Source of the DNA: Abyssalbus ytuae
Lineage (GTDB): Bacteria > Bacteroidota > Bacteroidia > Flavobacteriales > Flavobacteriaceae
Reading direction: 5' to 3'
Length of the DNA stretch: 64,000 nucleotides
Assembly: GCF_022807975.1 (NCBI RefSeq)
Contig: NZ_CP094358.1
Span: forward strand, 3,658,001-3,722,000
Notes under the pieces: model-generated
Database searches by the model: none
Seen by the model: only the letters and a program-made list of their open reading frames with translations
Told to the model about the DNA's origin: nothing
Translations under genes and position numbers: made by a program
Shown here: in pieces, positions 53,710 through 63,567 of the stretch
Position numbering within the stretch: the stretch's first letter is position 1
How the letters are laid out: each line of letters opens with the position of its first letter

Positions 53710-54288
53710 TTAAAATAAATGTAAAAACTCCTGTAAATGAAAGCGCATATGTTTTAAAGCTTTCCCAATATGGTTTTCTACTGTTTTTATTGATATTTGA
53801 AGTTGTTCTGAAATATCTTTATGAGCTAAACCTTCTATTCTACTTTTTATAAATACATGTTTACATTTTTCTGGTAAAATATTGATTGCTTCAATAATTT
53901 GGCTTGCCAGTTCTTTTTGAATAATTTCTGAGGCATTGTTATCGGATAAAGCATTATAATTCAACCAATTTTCTATTTGCTCATAGTGGCCGTGTTTTTG
54001 TAATTGCCTGCTTTTTTTTCTTAGATGATCCAGACAGGCATTTTTTGTCATCTTAAACAGATAACCGTTAAGGTTAATATTAATATTTAGATCTTTTTTT
54101 TTCTTCCAGAGTTTAATAAAAACATCCTGTACTATTTCTTCAGCATCTTCTGGGCGGGATATATAATTTTTGGCAATAAACAATAACTTATCATAATACA
54201 AATTGAATATTGTGTCAAACTCAACCTCATTAATATTGTTTGTACAATAAATGAAGGTCTCATTATTATTATGTTTGTTATCTGACAT
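53710..54288 (-). CDS. ECF RNA polymerase sigma factor (FecI-like)
   Basis: 192 residues. Region 2 (FNLYYDKLLFIAKNYISRPEDAEEIVQDVFIKLWKK) and region 4 (LPEKCKHVFIKSRIEGLAHKDISEQLQISIKTVENHIGKALKHMR) are intact. There is no region 3, as in ECF factors. First gene of the sigma/FecR/SusC/SusD locus. The 244-bp gap to the divergent regulator gene is AT-rich and shows no clear operator. Confidence 0.95.
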   Translation of the reverse strand: MSDNKHNNNETFIYCTNNINEVEFDTIFNLYYDKLLFIAKNYISRPEDAEEIVQDVFIKLWKKKKDLNININLNGYLFKMTKNACLDHLRKKSRQLQKHGHYEQIENWLNYNALSDNNASEIIQKELASQIIEAINILPEKCKHVFIKSRIEGLAHKDISEQLQISIKTVENHIGKALKHMRFHLQEFLHLF

Positions 54289-54532
54289 GCCTATTCAATT
54301 AGTCTATAAACTTAACTAAAAAATAATAAAAAAATAAAGTACCTTATTTTTTTGTAATATTGACAAAAAATGTTTAATAAAACAGAAAAAAAATATTTTC
54401 AATATAAATATTTTTACAAATTAACAGTTGTAAAATTTATTAGTAAGAGTATGGTAAATAGTACTTTCCTTTCCTTTTAAATAATATCGGGTACTCTTTA
54501 TGCATACTTAATAATTTAAAAAGCATATTAAG

Positions 54533-57349
54533 TTGTTAAAATATTCAGGTTATAATTCGTATTTATTAAAATTCATTTTCCTCTATCTTTTTGTTTCTAT
54601 CCGGGCAGGATACAGTCAAAAATTACCACCAGTTCATAATTTTAGCATTAAAGACTATAAAGCAGGCAATCAAAATTGGGGTATTACCGAGAGTGACGGA
54701 TACTTATATGTGGCTAATAATGAAGGGTTGCTTGAATTTGATGGTTTAGCCTGGAGGCTTTATACACTTCCCAATAAAACCATAATCAGGTCTGTAGTTG
54801 TACATGATAGTAAAATTTACACAGGCTCATATGAAGAGTTTGGCTACTGGGAAAAATCAGATACAGGTGAACTGGTATATACAAGCCTTGTTCCTACCCT
54901 TGAAGATAACGAAATAGAAACAGAAGCTATTTGGGGAATATTTCCTTTAGAAGATAGAGTAATCTTTAAATCTTTTGCTAAAATTTACATATATAAAAAC
55001 AATAAGACTATTACTCTTAATCCCAAAGCAACCCTGAATGTAGGAGTCTTGATGAATAATACTTTTTACGTATCTATGAGTGGTAAAGGAATATTCACCC
55101 TCAAAGGAGAATCTTTTGAACTTGTAAAAGGAACCGATAAATTTAAAAATTATAAAATCAGGGCAATTTTACCTTATGGAGAAGATGAATTGATGATTGG
55201 AACTTCATTAAACGGCTGTTTTGTGTTTAAAGAAGGAGAATTTAAAAAATGGGAGCATCCGGTAAATGAAATATTAAAAGAGCATCAGCTAAATACCATA
55301 AGCTATAACAAGGGCAGTAAATTGTTTTTTGGAACCATTAAAAACGGATTGTATGTGGTAGATGAAGAAGATGGTTCGTATTATAATTTGAACATAGATA
55401 ATGGTTTACAAAATAATACCATATTAGCAAGTACCATATCCAAAGATAATTTATTATGGTTAGCATTAGATAATGGGGTTTCGGCAACGCCCATAAATTA
55501 TCCCGCATATTATTTAAACCCTTCCAAACAAAACATCGGGGCTGTATACGATGTTGTTTCTTTAAATAATAAAACATATTTGGCAACAAATACAGGTATA
55601 TATAAGATTGATGAGCGAGGAATAAATTTTATTAAAGGTTCACAAGGACACACCTGGGATTTATTTGTTTGTGATGATGAAGTGATATGCGGGCATAACC
55701 TTGCAACATATAGCATTCAAAATGATAGATTAACTACCATTTCCCATCGAAATGGAGGATATACTTTTATTCCTGTTCCCACTGTTGCCAATACTTTTAT
55801 TCAGGGAAATTATGGCGGAATCAGTATATTTACAAAAAAAGGAAGAATTTGGACTTCTCTGAGAATAAGGGATATAAATTTTCCGGTAAAACAAATTGTT
55901 TTTGAACAACCTCACATTATTTGGTTAGCCCATGCCTACAAAGGGGTATACAGGGTTCAATTATCAGCAGACTATCTAACGGTAAAAAGTATTGAAGCTT
56001 ATCATAATAATACTCTACTCAATCCTTATGATATAAGACTTTATAAAATTGAAAATGACATAGCTTTTTTTAGTAAAGGCCAATGGTTCGTATTTAATAG
56101 TATAGAAAAAAAAATAGAACCATTTGTTTCCTTAAATAACATTTTAGGACCTTATAATTCAGCCTTTCCTATATCTGATACTAATAAAAGTCCATATGTT
56201 TTTAAAGATAAGGACGATAATATTTTTTTAAGAAATAAATTACAGGATAGCACAAGCCAGGTTTTTATACCTAACAGGTACTATAATAATTTACTGGTAA
56301 ATAAATATGAAAAAGCTATTGTAATAAATGATAGTTTGACCTATATCCTTTTATATAATAATGTTCTTGCAATAAATCAAAAAAAGATAAATAAACAGTT
56401 AAATGTTCACCCTCCTAGAATTGAAAGAGTTTTTGTTAATAAAACACCACAAAGTATAAAAGGTGATTTTTCTTTAAAATCAAAAGATACATTGTCTGTA
56501 GAGGTGAGTATTCCTTTTTTATCAAATAATTCAATTGTGTATAAATTATCTCAGGATGCATCAAAAACCTGGAAGCCATCAAACGGGAAAATGGAATTTT
56601 ATAATTTACCTTACCGGAATATAGAAATGCAGTTAAAAACATTAACAGCCTCTTCCAATTCTTCAAATAACGATACCAAACTAAGTTTTTATGTTAAACC
56701 ACCATGGTATATGGGGTTTTATGGGGTTTTGGCTTTCATATGTGTTTTGCTTATAACATTATATATAATCAGTACTATTAATAATTATGTATTGATTAAA
56801 CATAAAAAATATTTAGACGATCAATTTCTTCATGAACAAGAACTTTTAAGAAAAGAAGAAGCGCTAAATCATGAAAAAAAATTAAACGAGTTTCAAAAGA
56901 AGCAGCACGTGCGGGAACTTAATGCTAAAACCAAAGAGTTGGCAAATACAGCTATGGCAATGACCAAGAAAAATGAACTTTTGTTAAGTCTTAAAAACGA
57001 TTTGCTGTTTTTTAAGAATGAAGTAATAAGTAAGCACGAGTTTAATAAACTTATAAAGACCTTAGATAAAAATATTGATAATGTAAAAGATTGGGAAGTG
57101 TTTGAATCTAATTTTAATCAGATTCATGAATCATTTTTTAAAACACTGCTTGAAAAGCACCCTGATGTTTTAACTCCTAAAGATTTACGATTATGTGCTT
57201 ATTTAAAATTAAACCTGTCCACTAAAGAAATTTCGCCATTAATGAGCATCTCACCCAGGGGAGTAGAAATACATCGTTATAGATTGCGAAAGAAATTAAA
57301 CCTTAGTACTAATCAAAATTTGAACGAATACCTTATGAATATCTCATAA
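54533..57349 (+). CDS. Beta-propeller sensor with membrane helix and LuxR-type HTH
   Basis: 938 residues. No ATG lies near the start; TTG at 54533 gives a good signal peptide (LLKFIFLYLFVSIRAGYSQ). The periplasmic part holds propeller repeats (ITESDGYLYVANNEGLLEFDG, NNGLQNNTILAS-like) and a Y_Y_Y-like beta domain (about 630-720). One membrane helix (about 727-750, MGFYGVLAFICVLLITLYII), a coiled coil and a C-terminal HTH (LTPKDLRLCAYLKLNLSTKEISPLMSISPRGVEIHRYRLRKKL) follow. No kinase or receiver domain, so it is a one-component transmembrane regulator. Such proteins sense oligosaccharides at PULs; it sits just before the second SusCD locus. Confidence 0.9.
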   Translation: MLKYSGYNSYLLKFIFLYLFVSIRAGYSQKLPPVHNFSIKDYKAGNQNWGITESDGYLYVANNEGLLEFDGLAWRLYTLPNKTIIRSVVVHDSKIYTGSYEEFGYWEKSDTGELVYTSLVPTLEDNEIETEAIWGIFPLEDRVIFKSFAKIYIYKNNKTITLNPKATLNVGVLMNNTFYVSMSGKGIFTLKGESFELVKGTDKFKNYKIRAILPYGEDELMIGTSLNGCFVFKEGEFKKWEHPVNEILKEHQLNTISYNKGSKLFFGTIKNGLYVVDEEDGSYYNLNIDNGLQNNTILASTISKDNLLWLALDNGVSATPINYPAYYLNPSKQNIGAVYDVVSLNNKTYLATNTGIYKIDERGINFIKGSQGHTWDLFVCDDEVICGHNLATYSIQNDRLTTISHRNGGYTFIPVPTVANTFIQGNYGGISIFTKKGRIWTSLRIRDINFPVKQIVFEQPHIIWLAHAYKGVYRVQLSADYLTVKSIEAYHNNTLLNPYDIRLYKIENDIAFFSKGQWFVFNSIEKKIEPFVSLNNILGPYNSAFPISDTNKSPYVFKDKDDNIFLRNKLQDSTSQVFIPNRYYNNLLVNKYEKAIVINDSLTYILLYNNVLAINQKKINKQLNVHPPRIERVFVNKTPQSIKGDFSLKSKDTLSVEVSIPFLSNNSIVYKLSQDASKTWKPSNGKMEFYNLPYRNIEMQLKTLTASSNSSNNDTKLSFYVKPPWYMGFYGVLAFICVLLITLYIISTINNYVLIKHKKYLDDQFLHEQELLRKEEALNHEKKLNEFQKKQHVRELNAKTKELANTAMAMTKKNELLLSLKNDLLFFKNEVISKHEFNKLIKTLDKNIDNVKDWEVFESNFNQIHESFFKTLLEKHPDVLTPKDLRLCAYLKLNLSTKEISPLMSISPRGVEIHRYRLRKKLNLSTNQNLNEYLMNIS

Positions 57350-57609
57350 AATAGGGGTTTAAAATATATTTTAGAAGATTATTTCTTAAAATTTTACTAA
57401 TTATTTACTCTAAATTATACATCATCACTACATCATTAATACAAATTTGCCTTCATCTGTTTGATTAAAAAAAGCTTGTTACCCCTTTTTATTACTAATT
57501 TTTTTGTGTGTTTAAAAAAATGATGTAGTTAAAATGTAGACAATTTAACTACTACAGACAACCATCCTTTTAACTTTAAAATTGCTAATCCAAGTAAAAT
57601 GTTAACAAA

Positions 57610-60600
57610 ATGAAAAAAACCTTATTATGTGTATTAATGTTGTGGTGTGGTATAAATTTTTCACAGGAAATTACCATATCCGGCAACGTAACAGATTCGC
57701 AGGAAGTTCCTTTACCGGGAGCCTCTATATTATTAAAAGGTACCTACACAGGTACACAAACCGATTTTGAAGGTAATTATGTTTTGCCCGATGTACCTTC
57801 GGATGGAGTATTAGTCATAAGTTATGTAGGCTATGTGTCACAGGAAATACCAATTAATGATCAGACTACTATAAATGTGGTTTTACAGGAAGATCTTCAA
57901 TCGTTAGATGAAGTAGTGGTAATAGGATACGGATTTCAAAAAAGATCCGACATTACCGGAGCAATCTCTTCCATAAAATCGGAAGATATAGAAAGCCAGC
58001 CAGCCCTTAACGCTATGCAATCTATTCAGGGGAAAGTCGCAGGGGTCAACATTATTAATAGTGATGCACCAGGATCGAGCCCTAATGTTATTGTTAGAGG
58101 TCTTGGAACAGCAGAATCAGGAAGGCAACCTCTTTTTGTGGTAGATGGAATTTTAGTATCTAATATTCAGAACATTAGCCCTAATGATATTGAAAGCATA
58201 GACATAATGAAAGATGCTTCTTCTGCTGCTATTTACGGTACAAATGCTTCTAATGGTGTAATATTAATAACTACTAAAAAAGGTAAAACTGGTAAAGCAG
58301 TTATTGAAGCCAAGACTTTTATTGGAACAAAGTCTATTTTAAATCCGGTCGAAATGGCCAACGCAAATCAGTATATAACATATTACAATGAAAAGCAGGA
58401 AGCTATCGGAGCACCTTATTTACTATCTCAAAATCAGCTTTACGATACTGATTGGTATGATGAACTTGTTGATTTTTCTTTTTTTAATAATAATTCCTTA
58501 ACGATTTCCGGCGGATCAGATCTTGTTAATTATCTGTTTAGTGTTAATAATTATAATGAAGATGGTCTGTTGGAAAATCAGGAATACAATAGAACTACCA
58601 TCAGAAATAATAATATTTACAAGTTGTTTGATGACAGATTAAAGATTTCACAAAATGTGAACCTTACTTTCACAAATGAAAGACCCCAGCCATTTGGGGC
58701 TTTTAATGAAGCTTACAGGCAATCACCACTCGTTCCTGTTAGATATCCCAATGGACTATTCGGACAAAGCTTTGTAAATACTACTACCGGGGTAGTAACT
58801 TATGAGGCACAACCCGGAGAATCTGTAGGTAACCTTAACTCTATTGGTAACCCCGTAGCAAATGTTTTCTTTAATAATGAGAAAATAAATACAACAACTA
58901 TTCAGGGTATCGGTGAAGCTGAATTGTCAATTACTGATTTTCTGAAAATCACATCGCGTTTCGGTGCTACAAAATATTTTTATAATAAAAGGAATTTTAA
59001 TCCTAATAAAGAGAGATGGTTAAATGCGGACCCAACAAGAACAGAAGAAGAATTTGACCAATTAAAAGCCGATAATCCGGAGTCACTTACTTATATTAAT
59101 AATGAACTTAGCTTTGAAAAGATAGAAGATTTCAGATATAACTGGGATACTTTCTTAACATTTGATAAATCTTTTGGAAGTCATAATTTATCTGCCACTT
59201 TAGGAGGATCCAAAGATAAAAGGAATATCCGGTCAAGAAGTTGGGTAAAAGGTTACGATGTACCGGAACAGGAACAATATTGGAACATAGATTTGGCTTC
59301 AGGCGATTATACAAAAGAAGTAGAACAAACCAGTTATACTCCGATATCAGTTTTATCATATTTTGGCAGGCTGCAGTATAATTATGACAGTAAGTACTTT
59401 TTAAGTGCCAATTTTAGGAGAGATGGTAATAGTGTGTTTAAACAAGGCGGGGAATATTGGGGCAATTTTCCATCCTTTAGTGTTGGGTGGGTACTATCCA
59501 GAGAAAATTTCTTAAAAGATTCGGGAATAAACTTCCTGAAACTTCGAGGAGGATATGGTGAATTAGGAAATGCAAATGTTCCTTTTAATTCCTCATTAAT
59601 TTATACCGATGCTGGAAGTGGTAGTAATAATTATGTTTTTGGACCCAGTCAGGAACTAGTTTTTGGGGCAAGCTCAGGAACTCCCGTAAAAGATATCACC
59701 TGGGAGGTAACGGAAGAAACATTTGTGGGCTTGGATTTTGCCTTCTTTGATAGCAGGCTTTCAGGTAATATAGATGTTTATAACAGAAAAAACACCAATG
59801 CAATTTTAAACATTCAGCCTACATTGTCATCTGAAAATTCTCAATCCTTTTATGACCATGGGGCAGAAATTACAAATAAAGGGATTGAAGCTTCCTTAAA
59901 CTGGAATCATGAAATAAATAAAGACTTTTCATATAATGTAGGAGTTAATTTTAATTACAATAAAAATAACGTAGAAAATGTAAAACCTGCCTACGATGGT
60001 GCAACCGGAGGAAGTTTGGCTAATGGCCAGATTACAAAAAGATTACAGGAAGGTCAACCTTTGTTTGCATGGTGGATGTATGAAGCTGTAGGAGTGTGGC
60101 AAAATCAGGATGAAATTGATGCAAATGCAAGCCTGGGAAGTGCCGCTCCGGGACATTTGAGATATGCCGATCTGAATGATGACGGTGTAATTGACGATAG
60201 GGATAAAAAGTTTTTCGGTTCTTATATTCCAACTTATAATTATGGTATAACCCTTGGTTTTAACTACAAGAATATAGATTTTAGTTTATACGGAATTGGA
60301 GTAGGAGGCAATAAAGTTTATAATGCTCTGAAAGGTACAAGAATTGACGGAGGAGAAAACATTACTGCCGACACATTTAATGAAAGATGGACAGGCGATG
60401 GATCAACTAATTCACATCCCGGAGCCGATAGAGATGCTGTAGCATCCAGCTATTACCTTGAAGATGGGGATTATTTCAGAATAAATAACATTACCCTTGG
60501 CTATACGTTGAAAGAATTATTCCAAAACTCCCTAAAAATACGTCTGTATTTAATGGCACAAAACCCCTTTATTTTTACTAAATATTCAGGATTTACGCCG

Positions 60601-60708
60601 GAATTGATAGGAAGCAATAGTGGTGTACCCAGGGAAACTGCAGGTATTGAATTAACAGCATATCCAAATGTTAAAACATTTTTGCTGGGAGCTAATATTG
60701 AATTATAA
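57610..60708 (+). CDS. SusC-type TonB-dependent transporter (locus 2)
   Basis: 1032 residues. Signal peptide (MKKTLLCVLMLWCGINFSQ), carboxypeptidase-like domain (NVTDSQEVPLPGASILLKGTYTGTQTDFEGNYVLP), TonB-box-like region and plug (SIDIMKDASSAAIYGTNASNGVILITTKKG), barrel ending LLGANIEL. No STN domain, unlike the locus 1 copy, so regulation is presumably by the propeller-HTH protein. Upstream AT-rich region has a TAACTTTA box (57571-57578) but no convincing -33. Followed 17 bp later by its SusD. Confidence 0.96.
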   Translation: MKKTLLCVLMLWCGINFSQEITISGNVTDSQEVPLPGASILLKGTYTGTQTDFEGNYVLPDVPSDGVLVISYVGYVSQEIPINDQTTINVVLQEDLQSLDEVVVIGYGFQKRSDITGAISSIKSEDIESQPALNAMQSIQGKVAGVNIINSDAPGSSPNVIVRGLGTAESGRQPLFVVDGILVSNIQNISPNDIESIDIMKDASSAAIYGTNASNGVILITTKKGKTGKAVIEAKTFIGTKSILNPVEMANANQYITYYNEKQEAIGAPYLLSQNQLYDTDWYDELVDFSFFNNNSLTISGGSDLVNYLFSVNNYNEDGLLENQEYNRTTIRNNNIYKLFDDRLKISQNVNLTFTNERPQPFGAFNEAYRQSPLVPVRYPNGLFGQSFVNTTTGVVTYEAQPGESVGNLNSIGNPVANVFFNNEKINTTTIQGIGEAELSITDFLKITSRFGATKYFYNKRNFNPNKERWLNADPTRTEEEFDQLKADNPESLTYINNELSFEKIEDFRYNWDTFLTFDKSFGSHNLSATLGGSKDKRNIRSRSWVKGYDVPEQEQYWNIDLASGDYTKEVEQTSYTPISVLSYFGRLQYNYDSKYFLSANFRRDGNSVFKQGGEYWGNFPSFSVGWVLSRENFLKDSGINFLKLRGGYGELGNANVPFNSSLIYTDAGSGSNNYVFGPSQELVFGASSGTPVKDITWEVTEETFVGLDFAFFDSRLSGNIDVYNRKNTNAILNIQPTLSSENSQSFYDHGAEITNKGIEASLNWNHEINKDFSYNVGVNFNYNKNNVENVKPAYDGATGGSLANGQITKRLQEGQPLFAWWMYEAVGVWQNQDEIDANASLGSAAPGHLRYADLNDDGVIDDRDKKFFGSYIPTYNYGITLGFNYKNIDFSLYGIGVGGNKVYNALKGTRIDGGENITADTFNERWTGDGSTNSHPGADRDAVASSYYLEDGDYFRINNITLGYTLKELFQNSLKIRLYLMAQNPFIFTKYSGFTPELIGSNSGVPRETAGIELTAYPNVKTFLLGANIEL

Positions 60709-60725
60709 AATAAAAAGTATTTATC

Positions 60726-62159
60726 ATGAAAATAAAATTTCTAAATATATATTATTTACTGGCAGTACTAACACTATTTTCGCTTAGTAGCTGTGATGAA
60801 GATTTCATAGAGGTAGACTCCAAAGAAGAAATTGAAGCCGAAGATAGCGGTGAAGTTCTTGAACCCGATGCATATGTAACAGGAACTTACGGTATGTTAA
60901 CAGACTGGGTTTATGCTTTTTCATATTTAGGCATTACTGAAATTATTTCGGATAATGCAGATAAAGGAAGTTCACCTTCCGATACCGGTACGGATAAACA
61001 TCTTTTAGATGGTTTAACACATACTACCTCCTCAGCATCTATCAGGGCAATGTGGTCTCATTGGTACAAATCTATAGGAAGAGCAACATTTGCTATTGAA
61101 TACACAGAAGACTATAACATGACCGACACAAATCTTGCAAACAGGTTAATTGGTGAAGCCAAATTTTTAAGAGCTTTAAATTACTTTTGGCTGGTAAGAT
61201 CTTTTGGTGGCGTACCATTACAGCATATTGATGCCACAGTAAGAGCATCAGAAGATGAAGTGTATGATTTCATTGTGGAAGATTTACAGGATGCGATTAG
61301 TTTTCTCCCTGAAAAGAGTCAATACGCTCCAGCCGATTTAGGTAGAGCTACCAAAGGAGCTGCAAAAGCTCTATTATCTAAAGTTTATTTGTATCATGAA
61401 GATTGGCAACTTGCTTTTGATACGGCCAGTGAGGTTATAAATTCAGGAGAATATAGTCTGGAACCCAATTATGAAGATATATGGAGAGAATACTCTGAGA
61501 ATGGTGTGGAATCTATTTTTGAAGTACAGGGAAGAGGTGAATCTATAGCCCACGGAATTCAACAGTATTCACAAACCCAGGGAGCAAGAGGTACCAGTGG
61601 CTGGGGCTGGGGATTCAATATACCTTCACAAAATTTACTTGATGCTTTTAATGCCGAAGGAGATGATATAAGAAGAGATGCAACTATAATTTTTGCAGGC
61701 GAAACATTATATGATGGTCGCGAAGTAAGTGCAGCTGTAGAAAACCCAATGTATAACGAAAAAGCATATTCAAGTGCAAATGCTGGTGCAAGCGATGGAG
61801 ACAAAAACATCCGGGTTTTAAGGCTTGGTGAAATATATCTCATACATGCAGAAGCAGCAAATGAAATAAATAATACTACTGCAGCCCTTTCATCATTAAA
61901 TATGATAAGAAACCGGGTTAATTTATTGCCGGTAGCTACTACTGATAAGACTCAATTAAGAGAAGCTATCTGGAAAGAGAGAAGGCTTGAATTAGCATTT
62001 GAACATGACAGGTGGTTTGATTTAACAAGAACAGGACAGGCTAAAGAAGCTATGGCAGCCGATGGTAAAACTTTCATAGAAAATAAACATGAATTGTTTC
62101 CTATTCCTAACGACCAGTTAATTCAAACCCCTGATATGTTACAAAATGAGGGATGGTAA
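60726..62159 (+). CDS. SusD/RagB-family outer-membrane lipoprotein (locus 2)
   Basis: 477 residues. Lipoprotein signal LFSLSSC with Cys near 23, then SusD-fold features: LIGEAKFLRALNYFWLVRSFGGVPL, AAKALLSKVYLYHEDWQLAFDTASEVI and C-terminal IWKERRLELAFEHDRWFDLTRTGQA with LFPIPNDQLIQTPDMLQNEGW. It binds the polysaccharide for the SusC 17 bp upstream. The downstream gene is a carbohydrate-active lipoprotein 19 bp away, so this is one operon. Confidence 0.96.
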   Translation: MKIKFLNIYYLLAVLTLFSLSSCDEDFIEVDSKEEIEAEDSGEVLEPDAYVTGTYGMLTDWVYAFSYLGITEIISDNADKGSSPSDTGTDKHLLDGLTHTTSSASIRAMWSHWYKSIGRATFAIEYTEDYNMTDTNLANRLIGEAKFLRALNYFWLVRSFGGVPLQHIDATVRASEDEVYDFIVEDLQDAISFLPEKSQYAPADLGRATKGAAKALLSKVYLYHEDWQLAFDTASEVINSGEYSLEPNYEDIWREYSENGVESIFEVQGRGESIAHGIQQYSQTQGARGTSGWGWGFNIPSQNLLDAFNAEGDDIRRDATIIFAGETLYDGREVSAAVENPMYNEKAYSSANAGASDGDKNIRVLRLGEIYLIHAEAANEINNTTAALSSLNMIRNRVNLLPVATTDKTQLREAIWKERRLELAFEHDRWFDLTRTGQAKEAMAADGKTFIENKHELFPIPNDQLIQTPDMLQNEGW

Positions 62160-62178
62160 GAAATAAAAATTAAATTGA

Positions 62179-63567
62179 ATGCGAAATATTATCATCTCTA
62201 TATCAATAAAATTGGCTGTTGCACTCTTATTTACAGGGTGCAATAGCCATAAATCTACCAAAAAAGAATCGGAAGTAAACAATTCGGAAAAAGACCTTGT
62301 GCAAATTCCTGACAGTACATTGTTGGACTCGGTTCAGAAACAAACCTTTAATTATTTCTGGGAAGGGGCAGAACCTAATTCCGGTATGGCACGGGAACGT
62401 ATCCATATGGACAATATTTACCCGTTAAACGATCAAAGTGTAGTAACTACCGGAGGCACTGGTTTTGGCCTAATGGCAATATTGGTGGGAATTGAAAGAG
62501 GTTTCATAACCAGGGAACAGGCGGTTGAGCGATATGAAAAGATTGTTACTTTTTTAGAAAATGCCAATCGTTTTCATGGTGCATGGCCTCATTGGATTGA
62601 TGGTAAAACAGGTAAAGTACAACCCTTCAGTGCAAAAGATGATGGAGGAGATTTAGTTGAAACTGCTTTTTTAATTCAGGGACTGTTAACTGTAAAAGAA
62701 TATTTTAAAAATGGTAACCAGAAGGAAAAAGAATTAACAGGCAGAATTCAAAAATTATGGGAAGAAGTCGAATGGAATTGGTATACCAGGGGAGGAAAAG
62801 ATGTACTTTACTGGCATTGGAGTCCTAACCATGATTGGGATATGAATTTTGCAGTAAGAGGATATAATGAATGTCTTATTATGTACGTTCTTGCAGCCGC
62901 TTCCCCAACTCATTCTGTTAATAACGAAGTATATAATACAGGATGGGCAAGAAACGGCCAGATTGTAAGTGACAGAGAATTCTATGATCTGGAAACAATA
63001 GTAGATCATTATGAAACTGCCGATTCCCCGGTAGGCCCGCTTTTTTGGGCACATTATTCATATTTAGGATTAAGTCCTAAAAATTTATCCGACAAATATG
63101 CAAATTATTGGGAATTGAACCGGAATCATGCACTTATTCATTATAAACATGCGGTTTCAAACCCGGCAGGATACAAAGGATATAGTAGTAAGAGCTGGGG
63201 GTTAACTTCCAGTTATTCGATGAAAGGTTATGCAGGACATCGTCCCGACAGAGATCTTGGGGTTATTTCTCCCACCGCTGCTTTATCATCAATGCCATAC
63301 ACCCCCAAGGAAAGTATGAGATTTTTAAGGTTTATGTATGAAGAACAAGATAGCCTTATCGGAAAATATGGGCCTTATGATGCTTTTAGTTTTGAACACA
63401 ATTGGTATTTGCCTAGATACCTTGCCATCGATCAAGGCCCTATTCCGGTAATGATTGAAAATTACAGGTCCGGTTTGCTTTGGAACTTATTTATGAATAA
63501 TACTGACATTCAAAATGGCCTGAAAAAATTAGGTTTTAAAACACCCTATTTGCATGATGATGAATAA
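62179..63567 (+). CDS. Glucoamylase-fold lipoprotein (PF10091, GH144-like)
   Basis: 462 residues. Lipoprotein signal LFTGC (Cys about 21). The sequence NYFWEGAEPNSGMARERI, GGTGFGLMAILVGIERGFITREQAVERYEKIVTFLENANRFHGAWPHWIDGKTG, DDGGDLVETAFLIQGLL and YRSGLLWNLFMNN is that of the bacterial glucoamylase-fold domain PF10091. Characterised members from Bacteroidota include endo-beta-1,2-glucanases of GH144, so beta-1,2-glucan is the best guess for the substrate, unproven from sequence alone. Expected on the cell surface or in the periplasm. Tandem with a second copy. Confidence 0.88.
   Translation: MRNIIISISIKLAVALLFTGCNSHKSTKKESEVNNSEKDLVQIPDSTLLDSVQKQTFNYFWEGAEPNSGMARERIHMDNIYPLNDQSVVTTGGTGFGLMAILVGIERGFITREQAVERYEKIVTFLENANRFHGAWPHWIDGKTGKVQPFSAKDDGGDLVETAFLIQGLLTVKEYFKNGNQKEKELTGRIQKLWEEVEWNWYTRGGKDVLYWHWSPNHDWDMNFAVRGYNECLIMYVLAAASPTHSVNNEVYNTGWARNGQIVSDREFYDLETIVDHYETADSPVGPLFWAHYSYLGLSPKNLSDKYANYWELNRNHALIHYKHAVSNPAGYKGYSSKSWGLTSSYSMKGYAGHRPDRDLGVISPTAALSSMPYTPKESMRFLRFMYEEQDSLIGKYGPYDAFSFEHNWYLPRYLAIDQGPIPVMIENYRSGLLWNLFMNNTDIQNGLKKLGFKTPYLHDDE

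Noticed and set aside
57350-57609. Clear promoter for the second SusC gene
   Set aside because: A TAACTTTA box is present at 57571-57578, but no TTTG-type element lies at the expected distance, so it is not listed as a feature.
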